Shown here: positions 16,546-24,210 of the stretch, in pieces | Numbering within the stretch: the first letter of the stretch is position 1 | Layout: the number at the start of each line of letters is the position of its first letter | DNA from: Lachnospiraceae bacterium | Lineage (GTDB): Bacteria > Bacillota > Clostridia > Lachnospirales > Lachnospiraceae | Direction of reading: 5' to 3' | Assembly (NCBI GenBank): GCA_015058015.1 | Contig: SVDM01000021.1 | Span: 1-45,919, forward strand | Length of the DNA: 45,919 nt | Program-made: the position numbers and the translations under genes | The notes under the pieces: model-generated | What the model was told of the DNA's origin: nothing | Seen by the model: the letters and a program-made list of their open reading frames with translations, nothing else | Databases searched by the model: none

Positions 16546-16722
16546 ATGGTATTGCAGGATATAGTAAATGTTATGCCCAAGTCACAAGAGATTGTCGTAT
16601 TCCAGGGTTTTAATATTCGCTATATAGGAAGAACACTTGATTGTCAGGATCAGAATATTCTTACGGCTACCGTTAAGGAGATAGAGAGCAATGGAAAGAA
16701 TATTACGGTCAAAGTAATATAA
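16546..16722 (+). CDS. Uncharacterised small protein (58 aa)
   Basis: A 58-codon frame from ATG 16546 to TAA 16720-16722 has a near-perfect TAAGGAGGGG ribosome site 5 bases upstream, a TATAAT at 16470-16475 and a terminator 20 bases after the stop. This is a complete small gene unit. The product is soluble-looking, with alternating hydrophobic residues (QEIVVFQGFNIRYIGRTLD, then ILTATVKEIESNGKNITVKVI) that suggest a small all-beta fold, and a single Cys33. I do not recognise the family. It lies alone between tRNA-Pro and trkA. Confidence 0.75.
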   Translation: MVLQDIVNVMPKSQEIVVFQGFNIRYIGRTLDCQDQNILTATVKEIESNGKNITVKVI

Positions 16723-16741
16723 TTTGTAAGATTAGATATTT

Positions 16742-16773
16742 AGCCCGTCACGTAACGTGATGGGCTTTGTTTT
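16742..16773 (+). terminator. Terminator of the 58-aa gene
   Basis: A 12-bp stem (16742-16753 and 16755-16766, minimal loop, one G-T pair) is followed by TTGTTTT. It separates the small gene from trkA. Confidence 0.8.
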
Positions 16774-16855
16774 GGATTAAAAGTAAAGACAAAAATACAA
16801 AAAAGGTGTATTATAGGTAGAGCGTATTTTATTTATACTTAGAAGGAGATACAAG

Positions 16856-18214
16856 ATGCAAATTGTTATTGTAGGCTGCGGCAACGTTGGTAAGACCATT
16901 GTTGAGCATCTGTGCAATGAAGGACATAATATTGTGGTTATCGATAAGAAGGCAGAGGTGGTTAATAACACCTGTGAGACATTTGACGTAATGGGAGTCA
17001 TCGGTAACGGCGCAAGCTACACAACCTTAATGGAGGCAGGTATTGAGAATGCGGATCTTCTTATTGCCGTATCACACTCAGACGAATTAAACCTCCTTTG
17101 TTGTGTTATTGCAAAGAAGGCAGGTAATTGCCAGACCATCGCCCGTATAGGCAATCCGGCTTATAACGAGGAGATGGAGTTTATTCGTAAGGAGATGGGT
17201 ATTTCGCTGATTGTTAACCCCAAGGTGGCAACGGCTCATGAGATATCCCGTCTTATTAAATATCCTTCTGCTCTTCAGGCATATTCCTTTGCCAAGGAGA
17301 GAGTAGAGATAATAAAGATTACGGTTAAAGAAGATACTATACTTGATAATTGCTGTCTGAAGGAATTCGCGGCTAAGACCGGTTCTGAAGCGTTGGTTTG
17401 TATCGTTGAAAGGGGAGGAGAAGTTATTATCCCCGACGGTGATTTTATACTTCAGGCTAAAGACGTTATATCCGTAGTTGTTCCTGCCAGTCAGCTTATG
17501 TCTTTCTTTAGAAACATTGATTACAAGAAGACAAGAATTAGTGACGTTATCGTAGTAGGTGGCGGAACCACAACTGTTTACTTAGGCAAGATGCTTGATG
17601 TTATGGGCATCAATATCACCATTATTGAGAAGAACAGAGCCCGCTGCGAAGAGCTGTGTGAGCTGCTCCCCAACGCATGCATAGTATGTGGGGATGGAAC
17701 AGACAAGGACCTTCTGGCAGAGGAAGGAATAGAGAAAACCGGGGCATTTGTGGCATGGACCGATTTTGACGAGGAGAATATCATGCTTTCCATGTACGCC
17801 AAAAGCATATGCGATGCCAAGATTATCTCTCAGGTTCACAGAACCAACTACGATGAACTAATCACTACATTAGATGTGGGCAGTATATTATATCCCAAGA
17901 ATATTACGGCGGAGTACGTCGTAAGATACGTAAGAGCCATGTCCAACACCATCGGTAGCAATGTGGAGACGTTGTACCACCTTATTGAGGGCAAGGTTGA
18001 GGCCTTGGAGTTTGTTGTCAGAGAGGATGTGGATGGATTAGTTGATGTGCCTTTGGCTGATTTGAAACTGAAGGAGAACATCATTATCTGCGGTATCCAG
18101 CATCAGGGAAGAACCTTTACACCTAAGGGTCATGATGTGATAAAGAAGGGTGACTCCGTAATTATTATTACGACAACATTCGGACTCACCAAGTTAAGGG
18201 ATATATTAGCATAG
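16856..18214 (+). CDS. trkA: Trk potassium uptake regulatory protein TrkA
   Basis: The 452-residue cytosolic protein has two RCK-N/TrkA-C repeats. The first Rossmann loop is GCGNVGK (7-13) with the acidic Asp in VVIDKK. The second begins near residue 228 (DVIVVGGGTTTVYLGKML). Each half ends in a TrkA-C domain (VKEDTILDNCCLKEFAAKTGS and VREDVDGLVDVPLADLKL). It binds nucleotides and gates the TrkH channel encoded 12 bases downstream. AGAAGGAG precedes the start at 16856. Confidence 0.95.
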   Translation: MQIVIVGCGNVGKTIVEHLCNEGHNIVVIDKKAEVVNNTCETFDVMGVIGNGASYTTLMEAGIENADLLIAVSHSDELNLLCCVIAKKAGNCQTIARIGNPAYNEEMEFIRKEMGISLIVNPKVATAHEISRLIKYPSALQAYSFAKERVEIIKITVKEDTILDNCCLKEFAAKTGSEALVCIVERGGEVIIPDGDFILQAKDVISVVVPASQLMSFFRNIDYKKTRISDVIVVGGGTTTVYLGKMLDVMGINITIIEKNRARCEELCELLPNACIVCGDGTDKDLLAEEGIEKTGAFVAWTDFDEENIMLSMYAKSICDAKIISQVHRTNYDELITTLDVGSILYPKNITAEYVVRYVRAMSNTIGSNVETLYHLIEGKVEALEFVVREDVDGLVDVPLADLKLKENIIICGIQHQGRTFTPKGHDVIKKGDSVIIITTTFGLTKLRDILA

Positions 18215-18226
18215 AAGGGAAATGTA

Positions 18227-19678
18227 ATGAATCACTCTATAGTCAGGTTTATCCTGTTAAAAGTATTGGCTATTGAGGGAGCTTGTATGATGCTCCCTGT
18301 ACTTGTTTCGTTAATATATAAAGAGCCCCAGGGTATTCCATACCTTATAGTGGCTGTATGCGCAGTGGCGGTGGGTCTTATCGGCAGCAGGAAGATGCCG
18401 GAGAAGACTTCATTTTATTCCAAGGAAGGCCTTATTATCGTGGGTCTTAGCTGGGTGCTTCTTACCATCGTAGGAGCCTTGCCGTTTTGTATTACAAGGG
18501 AGATTCCCTCTTATATCGACTGTATATTTGAGACGGCTTCGGGATTTACCACAACGGGATCTACCATTCTTACAGATGTAGAGGCTCTGTCCCATACATC
18601 ACTGTTTTGGAGAAGCTTTACCCACTGGATAGGTGGAATGGGAGTACTTGTATTCCTCCTTGCCATCCTTCCCATGGTGGGAGGTTCCAGTATTAACATT
18701 ATGAAGGCGGAAAGCCCGGGACCCTCTGTAGGTAAGCTGGTTCCCAAGATTCGTCAGACGGCGGGAATCCTTTATAAGATTTATCTGGGAATGACGATTA
18801 TTGAGATTATTCTCTTAAAAATATTCGGTATGCCCACATTCGATGCCATAACCCTTACCTTTGGTACGGCAGGTACGGGAGGATTCGGTGTGTTGAATGC
18901 CGGTATAGCGCCTTATCCTTTGGCGTGTCAGATTACCATTACCATATTTATGTTCCTCTTTGGAGTTAACTTCTCCTTGTATTACCTGCTCCTTATAGGA
19001 AAGGTTCGGGACTTCTTTAAGTCGGAGGAACTGCGGTGGTATTTCCTTATAGTAGTTGGAGCTACAGCGCTTATTACCTGGAATATAGCGCCCATGTTTG
19101 AGAATATAGGAACGGCTCTTCATCAGGCCTCCTTCCACGTATCATCCATTATCACAACCACAGGTTACTCCATCGGTAACTTTGAGTTGTGGCCAGGCCT
19201 TTCCAAGACCATACTGGTTGTCCTTATGTTCATAGGCGCCTGCGCCGGAAGTACTGGCGGCGGTTTGAAGGTATCAAGAATCGTGCTTTCCTTCAAGATA
19301 TTGAAGAATGAGGTTCGTAAGATGCTTTATCCTAACCGGGTTAAGATAATTAAGATGGATGGTCATGTGGTACCGAATGATACCATTAACGGAATCAAGG
19401 CATATGTGGTTATATTCTTTATTCTGTATGCCATTTCATTCATTATCGTATCCTTTGATAATAATGACTTCACCACCAACTTTACAGCGGTGGCCACCAC
19501 CATCAACAATATCGGACCAGGACTGTCGAAGGTGGGCCCGGTGGAGAACTTTAGTCAGTTCTCCATTGTGTCTAAGTTGGTGCTTACCATGGATATGCTA
19601 ATCGGAAGACTTGAGATCTTCCCAATGTTGGCTATATTCGCACCTATGGCCTGGAGAAAGAATAAGTTCGCTAATTAG
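18227..19678 (+). CDS. trkH: Trk potassium transporter TrkH
   Basis: A 483-residue membrane protein of the TrkH/KtrB superfamily with four membrane-pore-membrane units. All four pore loops are seen: TASGFTTTGST (about 103-113), TFGTAGTGGFG (about 212-222), ITTTGYSIG (about 307-315) and TINNIGPG (about 426-433). These carry the filter glycines that pass K+. It forms one unit with trkA, with 12 bases between them, and a terminator follows. The last residues (APMAWRKNKFAN) match a normal C-terminus. Confidence 0.95.
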   Translation: MNHSIVRFILLKVLAIEGACMMLPVLVSLIYKEPQGIPYLIVAVCAVAVGLIGSRKMPEKTSFYSKEGLIIVGLSWVLLTIVGALPFCITREIPSYIDCIFETASGFTTTGSTILTDVEALSHTSLFWRSFTHWIGGMGVLVFLLAILPMVGGSSINIMKAESPGPSVGKLVPKIRQTAGILYKIYLGMTIIEIILLKIFGMPTFDAITLTFGTAGTGGFGVLNAGIAPYPLACQITITIFMFLFGVNFSLYYLLLIGKVRDFFKSEELRWYFLIVVGATALITWNIAPMFENIGTALHQASFHVSSIITTTGYSIGNFELWPGLSKTILVVLMFIGACAGSTGGGLKVSRIVLSFKILKNEVRKMLYPNRVKIIKMDGHVVPNDTINGIKAYVVIFFILYAISFIIVSFDNNDFTTNFTAVATTINNIGPGLSKVGPVENFSQFSIVSKLVLTMDMLIGRLEIFPMLAIFAPMAWRKNKFAN

Positions 19679-19699
19679 AATAAATGATTGTTGGTATGT

Positions 19700-19745
19700 A
19701 CCCTCTTTACCGGACAAATGTAAGCTTGGTAAGGAGGGTTTTTTG
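19700..19745 (+). terminator. Terminator after trkH
   Basis: A 12-bp stem (19700-19711 with 19728-19739) is followed by six T. It lies about 20 bases after the trkH stop. Confidence 0.8.
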
Positions 19746-19767
19746 TGCTTGTTTCGTTTTCTCGCAC

Positions 19768-19796
19768 TTGACATATCTTTATACCGGAACTATAAT
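19768..19796 (+). promoter_or_regulatory. Full-consensus promoter of sdpRI
   Basis: TTGACA (19768-19773), exactly 17 bases, then TATAAT (19791-19796): a perfect match to the housekeeping consensus. Transcription should start near 19803, just before the palindrome at 19807-19826. Confidence 0.92.
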
Positions 19797-19806
19797 TAGG
19801 GCAACA

Positions 19807-19826
19807 ATTTAAAAATATTTTTAAAT
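19807..19826 (+). promoter_or_regulatory. Perfect 20-base palindrome, likely SdpR operator
   Basis: ATTTAAAAAT followed by ATTTTTAAAT is a perfect two-fold repeat. It covers roughly +4 to +24 of the predicted transcript, between promoter and start codon. The first gene is an ArsR-fold repressor of a family that regulates itself, so this is the obvious operator candidate. Being all A/T, it also has a higher chance of arising at random. Confidence 0.65.
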
Positions 19827-19845
19827 AGATTTGCGAGTGGGGACT

Positions 19846-20115
19846 ATGGCTGATACTAATATATTTAAAGTATTGTCAGACGGGCAGCGCAGGGACATCC
19901 TTGTGATGCTGAAAAAGGGTCGCATGAATGCAGGTGAGATTGCAGAGGAGCTGGGGATTACTCCGGCGGCATTATCCTATCATCTTAAACTGCTTAAAAG
20001 CGTAGACCTTATTATGGAATATAAAGAAAAAAACTTTGTCTACTATGAGATCAACACTTCCGTTTTTGATGAGTTAATCTTGTGGATTAGTCAGTTTGGA
20101 GGGCGAGAAAAATGA
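19846..20115 (+). CDS. sdpR: SdpR-type ArsR-family autorepressor
   Basis: An 89-residue winged-helix protein. The recognition helix lies in GITPAALSYHLKLLK (about 40-54), preceded by DGQRRDILVMLKKGRMNAGEIAEELG and followed by the wing MEYKEKNFVYYEI. No metal-binding cysteines are present, which fits SdpR rather than metal-sensing ArsR. The next gene encodes SdpI and overlaps by 4 bases (ATGA). In Bacillus, SdpI bound to toxin traps SdpR at the membrane and frees this operon. The start is placed at 19846 after GTGGGG; an upstream TTG in the same frame is not needed. Confidence 0.9.
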   Translation: MADTNIFKVLSDGQRRDILVMLKKGRMNAGEIAEELGITPAALSYHLKLLKSVDLIMEYKEKNFVYYEINTSVFDELILWISQFGGREK

Positions 20116-20816
20116 AGAGGGTTATGTGGATTATCACTTTTATGTTGCTAATAGGAACGGCTATTGCTATTCAGTTTTTCCCCGATAGTGTGCCGATGCA
20201 CATGGATATGGCCGGCAATATTGACCGTTGGGGTTCCAAATACGAGGAGCTTATCTACCCGGTAATTGTTGTGGTTATTTCTTTGTTCTGGACATTGCTT
20301 ATAAAATATTATGAGAAAAAAGCACTTAAAACAGAGAATGAGAAGGACCTTGCCGGAATCAAAACAAATGTCAAAGTAATAGGTATTGCGGCAGTTGCTG
20401 AAACAGTATTATTTGCCGCAATGCAGTGTTTCTTTTTATACACTTCTTATACAGCCGCAATAGCTAAGGACAGTCGTATTTCGGTAGACCTAATGCGAGT
20501 AACAAGTATTCTTTGCGCAGCACTCCTTATTGTTCTGGGAAATGTAATGACAAAGACGAGAACTAACAATGTTATAGGTGTTAGAGTTGTATGGAGTATG
20601 TATAATGATAACACTTGGAAAAAAACAAACCTTTTTGGCGCCATTGCTTTTATAATAACCGGCATAATAACTATCATCATGTCGGCAATACTGCCAACCG
20701 GTGACCTCGCACTTGTGGTTCTATTAGTTCTAATAATAATAGCAACTATAGCAACACTGGTATATTCCGCTAAGGTCTACAAGGAAGAGATTGCAGCAGA
20801 AAAGAAGGAGAGTTAA
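20112..20816 (+). CDS. sdpI: SdpI family membrane protein (immunity / signal transduction)
   Basis: A 234-residue membrane protein with about six hydrophobic segments. The first part is a DUF1648 domain (FFPDSVPMHMDMAGNIDRWGSK, residues 17-38). The later NNVIGVRVVWSMYNDNTWKKTNLFGA segment is the SdpI signature (TxxxxGIRTPWTLxxExxWxxTHRxxG in relatives). SdpI confers immunity to the SdpC killing peptide in Bacillus and sequesters SdpR. No sdpABC-like genes lie nearby, so it may protect against toxins of neighbours or sense envelope stress. It is translated together with sdpR. Confidence 0.9.
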   Translation: MKRVMWIITFMLLIGTAIAIQFFPDSVPMHMDMAGNIDRWGSKYEELIYPVIVVVISLFWTLLIKYYEKKALKTENEKDLAGIKTNVKVIGIAAVAETVLFAAMQCFFLYTSYTAAIAKDSRISVDLMRVTSILCAALLIVLGNVMTKTRTNNVIGVRVVWSMYNDNTWKKTNLFGAIAFIITGIITIIMSAILPTGDLALVVLLVLIIIATIATLVYSAKVYKEEIAAEKKES

Positions 20817-20869
20817 GCGGAATAAGACTTACTGCCCGGCCCCCTACAAACCCCTTACAAACTTATCGA

Positions 20870-20905
20870 CAAAAAAAGAGCCACGGGAACCTGTCCCGTG
20901 ACCCA
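20870..20905 (-). terminator. Terminator of thrS
   Basis: The stem 20882-20888 with 20894-20900, extended by wobble pairs, is followed on the minus strand by seven T (20876 to 20870). It lies just after the thrS stop and may also halt sdpRI transcripts coming the other way. Confidence 0.85.
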
Positions 20906-20913
20906 TTAAACAC

Positions 20914-22656
20914 TTACTCTGCTTTAGAAACGAATTCCTCAAGACTCATGCTTCCGATATCGCCTTCGTCACGCTTACGAACGGAAACCGTCTTGCTTTC
21001 CTCTTCCTTCTGTCCCACGATAAGCATGTAGGGAACCTTCTCGAGCTGAGCCTCACGAATCTTGTATCCGATCTTTTCATCACGGGTATCAAGCTCGCAT
21101 CTAAAGCCCTTCTTAGTAAGCTCATCCACAACACTCTTACCATAGTCAATAAACTTATCGGAAATAGGAAGAATCTTAACCTGTACCGGTGCAAGCCATA
21201 AGGGGAACTTGCCGGCATAGTGCTCGATTAAGATACCTATAAATCTCTCAATAGAACCGAATGCAACACGGTGAATCATGATTGGACGATGCTTCTCGCC
21301 GTCTGCACCTACGTATTCAGCCTCGAATCTCTGAGGTAACTGGAAGTCGAGCTGGATAGTACCGCACTGCCATGTTCTTCCCAGCGAATCCTCTAAGTGG
21401 AAGTCAATCTTTGGTCCGTAGAAAGCGCCGTCTCCTTCGTTAACCTCATAGGGAAGATTTAATTCTTCAAGGGCTGTGCGAAGACCGTTAGTTGCTACTT
21501 CCCAGTCCTCGTCGGATCCCATGGAATCTTCAGGTCTTGTAGAAAGCTCTACATGATATTTAAATCCGAAGGTGGAATATACCTCGTCAATAAGTCTTAC
21601 TACGCCCTTAATCTCGTCAGTAATCTGCTCTCTGGTCATGAAGATGTGAGCATCGTCCTGATTAAAGCAACGTACTCTCATAAGTCCGTGAAGGGCACCG
21701 CTCTTCTCGTGACGATGAACCAGACCGATCTCTGCCATTCTTATGGGAAGCTCTTTATAAGAATGGGGCTGCATCTTGTATACAAGCATACCGCCGGGGC
21801 AGTTCATAGGCTTAATAGCGAAGTCTGTATCGTCAATAACCGTTGTATACATGTTCTCACGATAATGGAACCAGTGTCCTGATGTCTCCCAAAGCTCGCG
21901 GTTTAACATAATGGGAGTTGAGATTTCTACATATCCCTCTCTTGTATGAATCTTTCTCCAGTAGTCTAAAAGAAGGTTCTTTAATACCATACCCTTGGGA
22001 AGGAAGAAGGGAAATCCCGGACCTTCGTCCATAAGAGTAAAGAGACCCAGCTCTTTACCAAGCTTTCTGTGGTCACGCTTCTTGGCTTCCTCTATCTTGG
22101 CAAGATGCTCTTCTAAGTCGGCAGCCTTGGGGAAGGCTGTTCCGTAGATTCTTGTAAGCATCTTGTTCTTCTCGTTTCCTCTCCAGTAAGCACCTGCAAG
22201 AGTAGTAAGCTTAAATGCCTTGATAACGCTTGTATTGGTTACGTGAGGACCTGCACAAAGGTCTGTGAACTCACCTTGCTTAAAGAAGGAAAGTTCAGCA
22301 TCCTCCGGAAGGTCTTCAATAAGCTCGATTTTGTAGTCCTCATTCTTCTCGCGCATGAGATCTAATGCTTCCTTACGGCTAAGGGTAAATCTCTCAAGGG
22401 GAAGAGCCTCTTTAACAATCTTCTTCATCTCTTTTTCAAGAGCTGCAAGATGCTCTGCAGTGAACTCAAAATCAAAGTCAAAGTCATAATAGAATCCGTC
22501 GGCAATTGAAGGTCCGATGGCGCATTTGGTTGTGGGATATAATCTCTTAACCGCCTGAGCAAGGATATGGGATGTGGTATGTCTGAAGGCATCCCTTCCC
22601 ATCTCGTCTTCAAAGGACAAATCAGTGATATTGCCGTCTTTTGTGATTACTTTCAT
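20914..22656 (-). CDS. thrS: Threonyl-tRNA synthetase lacking the TGS domain
   Basis: The 580-residue enzyme charges tRNA-Thr. The editing domain (HTTSH near 26-30, CAGPH near 151-155) clears serine-charged tRNA. The class II core shows MNCPGGM (zinc cysteine), HRHEKSGALHGLMRVR (motif 2, zinc His) and a motif 3 region VAFGSIERFIGILIEHYAG. The C-terminal anticodon domain is complete. Only about 20 residues precede the editing domain, where most bacterial enzymes carry a TGS domain of about 60, so this is a natural short form. AAGGAGG lies 7 bases before the start. A T-box leader controls it. Confidence 0.95.
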   Translation of the reverse strand: MKVITKDGNITDLSFEDEMGRDAFRHTTSHILAQAVKRLYPTTKCAIGPSIADGFYYDFDFDFEFTAEHLAALEKEMKKIVKEALPLERFTLSRKEALDLMREKNEDYKIELIEDLPEDAELSFFKQGEFTDLCAGPHVTNTSVIKAFKLTTLAGAYWRGNEKNKMLTRIYGTAFPKAADLEEHLAKIEEAKKRDHRKLGKELGLFTLMDEGPGFPFFLPKGMVLKNLLLDYWRKIHTREGYVEISTPIMLNRELWETSGHWFHYRENMYTTVIDDTDFAIKPMNCPGGMLVYKMQPHSYKELPIRMAEIGLVHRHEKSGALHGLMRVRCFNQDDAHIFMTREQITDEIKGVVRLIDEVYSTFGFKYHVELSTRPEDSMGSDEDWEVATNGLRTALEELNLPYEVNEGDGAFYGPKIDFHLEDSLGRTWQCGTIQLDFQLPQRFEAEYVGADGEKHRPIMIHRVAFGSIERFIGILIEHYAGKFPLWLAPVQVKILPISDKFIDYGKSVVDELTKKGFRCELDTRDEKIGYKIREAQLEKVPYMLIVGQKEEESKTVSVRKRDEGDIGSMSLEEFVSKAE

Positions 22657-22694
22657 AAGTAAAGCCTCCTTAATCTTTCAACAGTCGGGATGCG

Positions 22695-22942
22695 AAAAAA
22701 AGCACCCCAAGTAACATTGTCTGTACTTAAGGGTGCATTATGCACGGTTCCACCTTAATTTTTAACTCATTAGTCTGTAACGTAGACACACGGCCCTGCT
22801 TAATAAACTATGGTCGTTCAGCCGGGCAGCTCGGGAGGGGTCTTCATACTTAGTCCGCATAAGAGGCTTCCACCACATGCCTCTCTCTCTGGATGCTTCC
22901 CGCAAGTACTACTTGCTCCGTCATGGCTTTTGGATGTCTAAT
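22695..22942 (-). promoter_or_regulatory. T-box riboswitch leader of thrS
   Basis: The minus-strand leader carries the T-box core AGGTGGAACCGTGC (about 22755 to 22742), which pairs with the uncharged tRNA end. Just after it comes a terminator (GCACCC..., 22736 to 22702) followed by seven T. Upstream, Stem I shows a CCAGAGAGAGAGG-like bulge region, and a candidate specifier ACT (threonine) lies at 22854 to 22852 within GCGGACTAAG. Uncharged tRNA-Thr would favour the antiterminator and read-through into thrS. The specifier choice is my reading and less sure than the T-box itself. Confidence 0.92.
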
Positions 22943-22971
22943 ATGTTAAACCCGCCTTAGACATTTGTCAA
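22943..22971 (-). promoter_or_regulatory. Promoter of the thrS T-box leader
   Basis: On the minus strand: TTGACA (22971 to 22966), a 17-base spacer and TAACAT (22948 to 22943). It lies between the end of the hemolysin III-type gene (stop at 22975) and the T-box. Confidence 0.75.
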
Positions 22972-22974
22972 GAA

Positions 22975-23646
22975 TTAAATGGGCATGGTTGAAATGTAGG
23001 AGTACATCATAATAAAGTGGCAGATGCTTCCCGCAAGAACAAAGAGGTGGAAGATCTCGTGAGTTCCGAAATAGGGGTGTCTCTCATTAAAGGCCTTGAA
23101 TTTTAAAGCATAGATTACTCCGCCTACTGTGTAGGATACGCCGCCTGCTACCAGCCAGAAGATACCCTGGGGAGCTAATGTATGAAAGATTGGGCCAAAT
23201 GCCAGTGCACAAATCCAACCCATGGCAATGTATAATACGGAGGATACCCACTTGGGGCAGGTAATCCACAAGGCTTTAACAATAGTTCCAAGGATGGCAA
23301 CGCCCCATACGATGCCAAGGATGATGTTGCCCAAACGTCCATTTAATACGATGAGGCAAACCGGTGTATAGGAACCTGCAATAAGATAGAAGATCATGAT
23401 ATGGTCCATCTTACGAAGCAGGGTGTTAACCCGTTCTGATTTATTCAGGGAATGGTAGATTGTGCTGGCGGTATAAAGCATAATCATGCTGGCCATAAAG
23501 ATGCTTAAAGCTACTAAGTGCAAACGGTCAGCATTCTGTGCTGCGCGAATAAGCAGTGGAGGAGTGGCAAGTACCCCAAGGATTATTCCTGCCATATGTG
23601 TAAGTGCACTTCCCGGATCTTTAAAATGTTTCTTGATATATTCCAT
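22975..23646 (-). CDS. Hemolysin III / YqfA (PAQR superfamily) membrane protein
   Basis: A 223-residue protein with seven hydrophobic segments of the hemolysin III branch of the PAQR superfamily. Conserved polar motifs are present: SALTHMAGIILG near the N-terminus, STIYHSLN, MDHIMIFYLIAGSYTP, and HEIFHLFVLAGSICHF near the C-terminus. The histidines would bind a zinc ion in the membrane, as in adiponectin receptor relatives, which are hydrolases. The bacterial role is unclear, despite the haemolysin name. The start is placed at 23646, behind GGGAGG at 7 bases. The gene stands alone, with a 16-base palindrome upstream. Confidence 0.9.
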   Translation of the reverse strand: MEYIKKHFKDPGSALTHMAGIILGVLATPPLLIRAAQNADRLHLVALSIFMASMIMLYTASTIYHSLNKSERVNTLLRKMDHIMIFYLIAGSYTPVCLIVLNGRLGNIILGIVWGVAILGTIVKALWITCPKWVSSVLYIAMGWICALAFGPIFHTLAPQGIFWLVAGGVSYTVGGVIYALKFKAFNERHPYFGTHEIFHLFVLAGSICHFIMMYSYISTMPI

Positions 23647-23696
23647 TGTAATACCTCCCAAGCAGTTTATTTGTGATGGTTTTACGCTTCTTGTAC

Positions 23697-23712
23697 TGTC
23701 GATATATCGACA
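23697..23712. promoter_or_regulatory. 16-base perfect palindrome upstream of the hemolysin III-type gene
   Basis: TGTCGATA followed by TATCGACA, 51 bases before the minus-strand start codon. It is likely an operator of an unknown regulator, since no regulator gene is adjacent. Confidence 0.45.
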
Positions 23713-23789
23713 TGTAGTTTTCAATACTACGTATCACAATATGAATATACACCCATGGGATTCAAAAATCAATAGTAAATCCATATGAC

Positions 23790-23818
23790 TTGAAATTTTT
23801 CTTGATAATAGGTATAAT
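23790..23818 (+). promoter_or_regulatory. Promoter of tRNA-Ser and SRP RNA
   Basis: TTGAAA (23790-23795), 17 bases, TATAAT (23813-23818). The predicted start is about 27 bases before the tRNA. No second promoter or terminator is seen before the SRP RNA. Confidence 0.85.
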
Positions 23819-23851
23819 GCGTATTGATTGTCCTATATAGGAAGATTTTAT

Positions 23852-23939
23852 GGAGATGTATCGAAGTGGTCATAACGAGAACGACTCGAAATCGTTTTGT
23901 CCGGTTCCGGACACGTGGGTTCGAATCCCACCATCTCCG
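23852..23939 (+). tRNA. tRNA-Ser (anticodon CGA)
   Basis: An 88-base type II tRNA: acceptor GGAGATG with CATCTCC and discriminator G, anticodon loop CTCGAAA (anticodon CGA, reads TCG), a long variable arm (GTCCGGTTCCGGAC) and T-loop GGTTCGAATCC. CCA is not encoded. Confidence 0.95.
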
Positions 23940-23940
23940 T

Positions 23941-24210
23941 TTCCGTGCAGCCGGGGAGTTAGCGGTTCCCTGTATCATCAATCCGCTATAGATGGGGTGA
24001 TGTCCTGCTTAGGGTTATTCTGCTGCAAAGCTGCCCTGAATAAGTGGCGTTGACATTCGGGTCTTGCGCAACAGGAATCCACGAATCGTGTCAGGTCAGG
24101 AATGGAGCAGCACTAAGAGGAATATCTTGTGTGCCGCGAGGGTGCCTGAATCGAGTTAACTGTTTAGGTAACGTATGCGGTAGAGATTCGAAGCAGGGCG
24201 CACGGATTTT
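23941..24210 (+). ncRNA. ffs: Signal recognition particle RNA, long Bacillus type
   Basis: About 270 bases. The helix 8 signature GTCAGGTCAGGAATGGAGCAGC (24089 on) carries the GGAA tetraloop and the Ffh-binding internal loops. The two ends pair (TCCGTGC at 23942-23948 with GCACGGA at 24200-24206), and five T follow. The length implies an Alu domain, as in Bacillus scRNA. It begins two bases after tRNA-Ser, the same tRNA-Ser/scr order as in Bacillus. Confidence 0.93.
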
